Shown here: positions 60,066-64,000 of the stretch, piece by piece
Layout: every line of letters starts with the position of its first letter
Numbering within the stretch: the stretch's first letter is position 1
NCBI RefSeq assembly: GCF_001040705.1
Contig: NZ_CVQP01000007.1
Location: 490,422-554,421 of the forward strand
Direction of reading: 5' to 3'
Origin: Rhodococcus sp. RD6.2
GTDB taxonomy: Bacteria; Actinomycetota; Actinomycetes; Mycobacteriales; Mycobacteriaceae
Length of the DNA: 64,000 bases
The notes under the pieces: generated by a model
The model's input: only the letters and a program-made list of their open reading frames with translations
Told to the model about the DNA's origin: nothing
Databases searched by the model: none
Position numbers and translations under genes: made by a program

Positions 60066-64000
<3,935 letters not shown>

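Overview
The window comes from a GC-rich, mycolate-producing actinobacterium, most likely a Rhodococcus or a close relative in Nocardiaceae. The supporting evidence is a complete Mce operon, a mycolyltransferase-like secreted protein, HadA/HadB dehydratases, MgtA mannosyltransferase, MenJ-type menaquinone reductase, a CysN-CysC fusion, frequent GTG starts, 4-bp start/stop overlaps, and gene orders (menD-DUF3592-mgtA-menG; menJ/grcC1/htpX; hadAB-tRNA-Trp-secE-nusG-rplKA) that recall Mycobacterium tuberculosis. This is inferred from content; no species can be fixed.

Layout. 1-2790: end of a branched-chain amino-acid type (Liv) ABC transporter operon with a small membrane protein. 2861-8556: MFS drug exporter, two membrane proteins of unknown role, a VOC protein with a conserved hypothetical, and a TetR regulator. 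8608-15740: a seven-gene operon (cysQ, cysD, cysNC, NTF2-like, SDR, sulfotransferase, DUF1214) divergent from tetR. Between them lies a perfect 41-bp palindrome. The operon holds PAPS synthesis, PAPS use and PAP removal but no sulfate-reduction enzymes, so it looks like a dedicated sulfonation system. 15904-17031: mycolyltransferase-like esterase. 17235-19271: a small island with a decayed RloB-like gene and an orphan TnpB. 19277-27.4 kb: menaquinone genes (menB, thioesterase, menC, menD) mixed with an iron-regulated siderophore-interacting protein and a flavin reductase, then mgtA and, at 27408-28106, menG.

28157-31896: a large ATPase-LuxR regulator, an alpha/beta hydrolase and a DUF35 Zn-ribbon protein sit between menG and the menJ/grcC1/htpX block. 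A secreted S15-type hydrolase and yajQ follow. 37972-44172: tRNA-Tyr, tRNA-Thr, tRNA-Met, rpmG, hadA, hadB, tRNA-Trp, secE, nusG, rplK, rplA, then an L10-type leader, rplJ and rplL. 44254-56028: mceG-yrbEA-yrbEB-mceABCDEF and two Mce-associated proteins, forming a complete Mce lipid importer with its own ATPase, placed between rplL and rpoB. 56484-64000: rpoB and rpoC (rpoC runs off the window).

The men genes and grcC1/menJ build and partly saturate menaquinone; hadAB, the mycolyltransferase and MgtA serve the cell envelope; the Mce system imports lipids. No rRNA, CRISPR array or prophage was seen.
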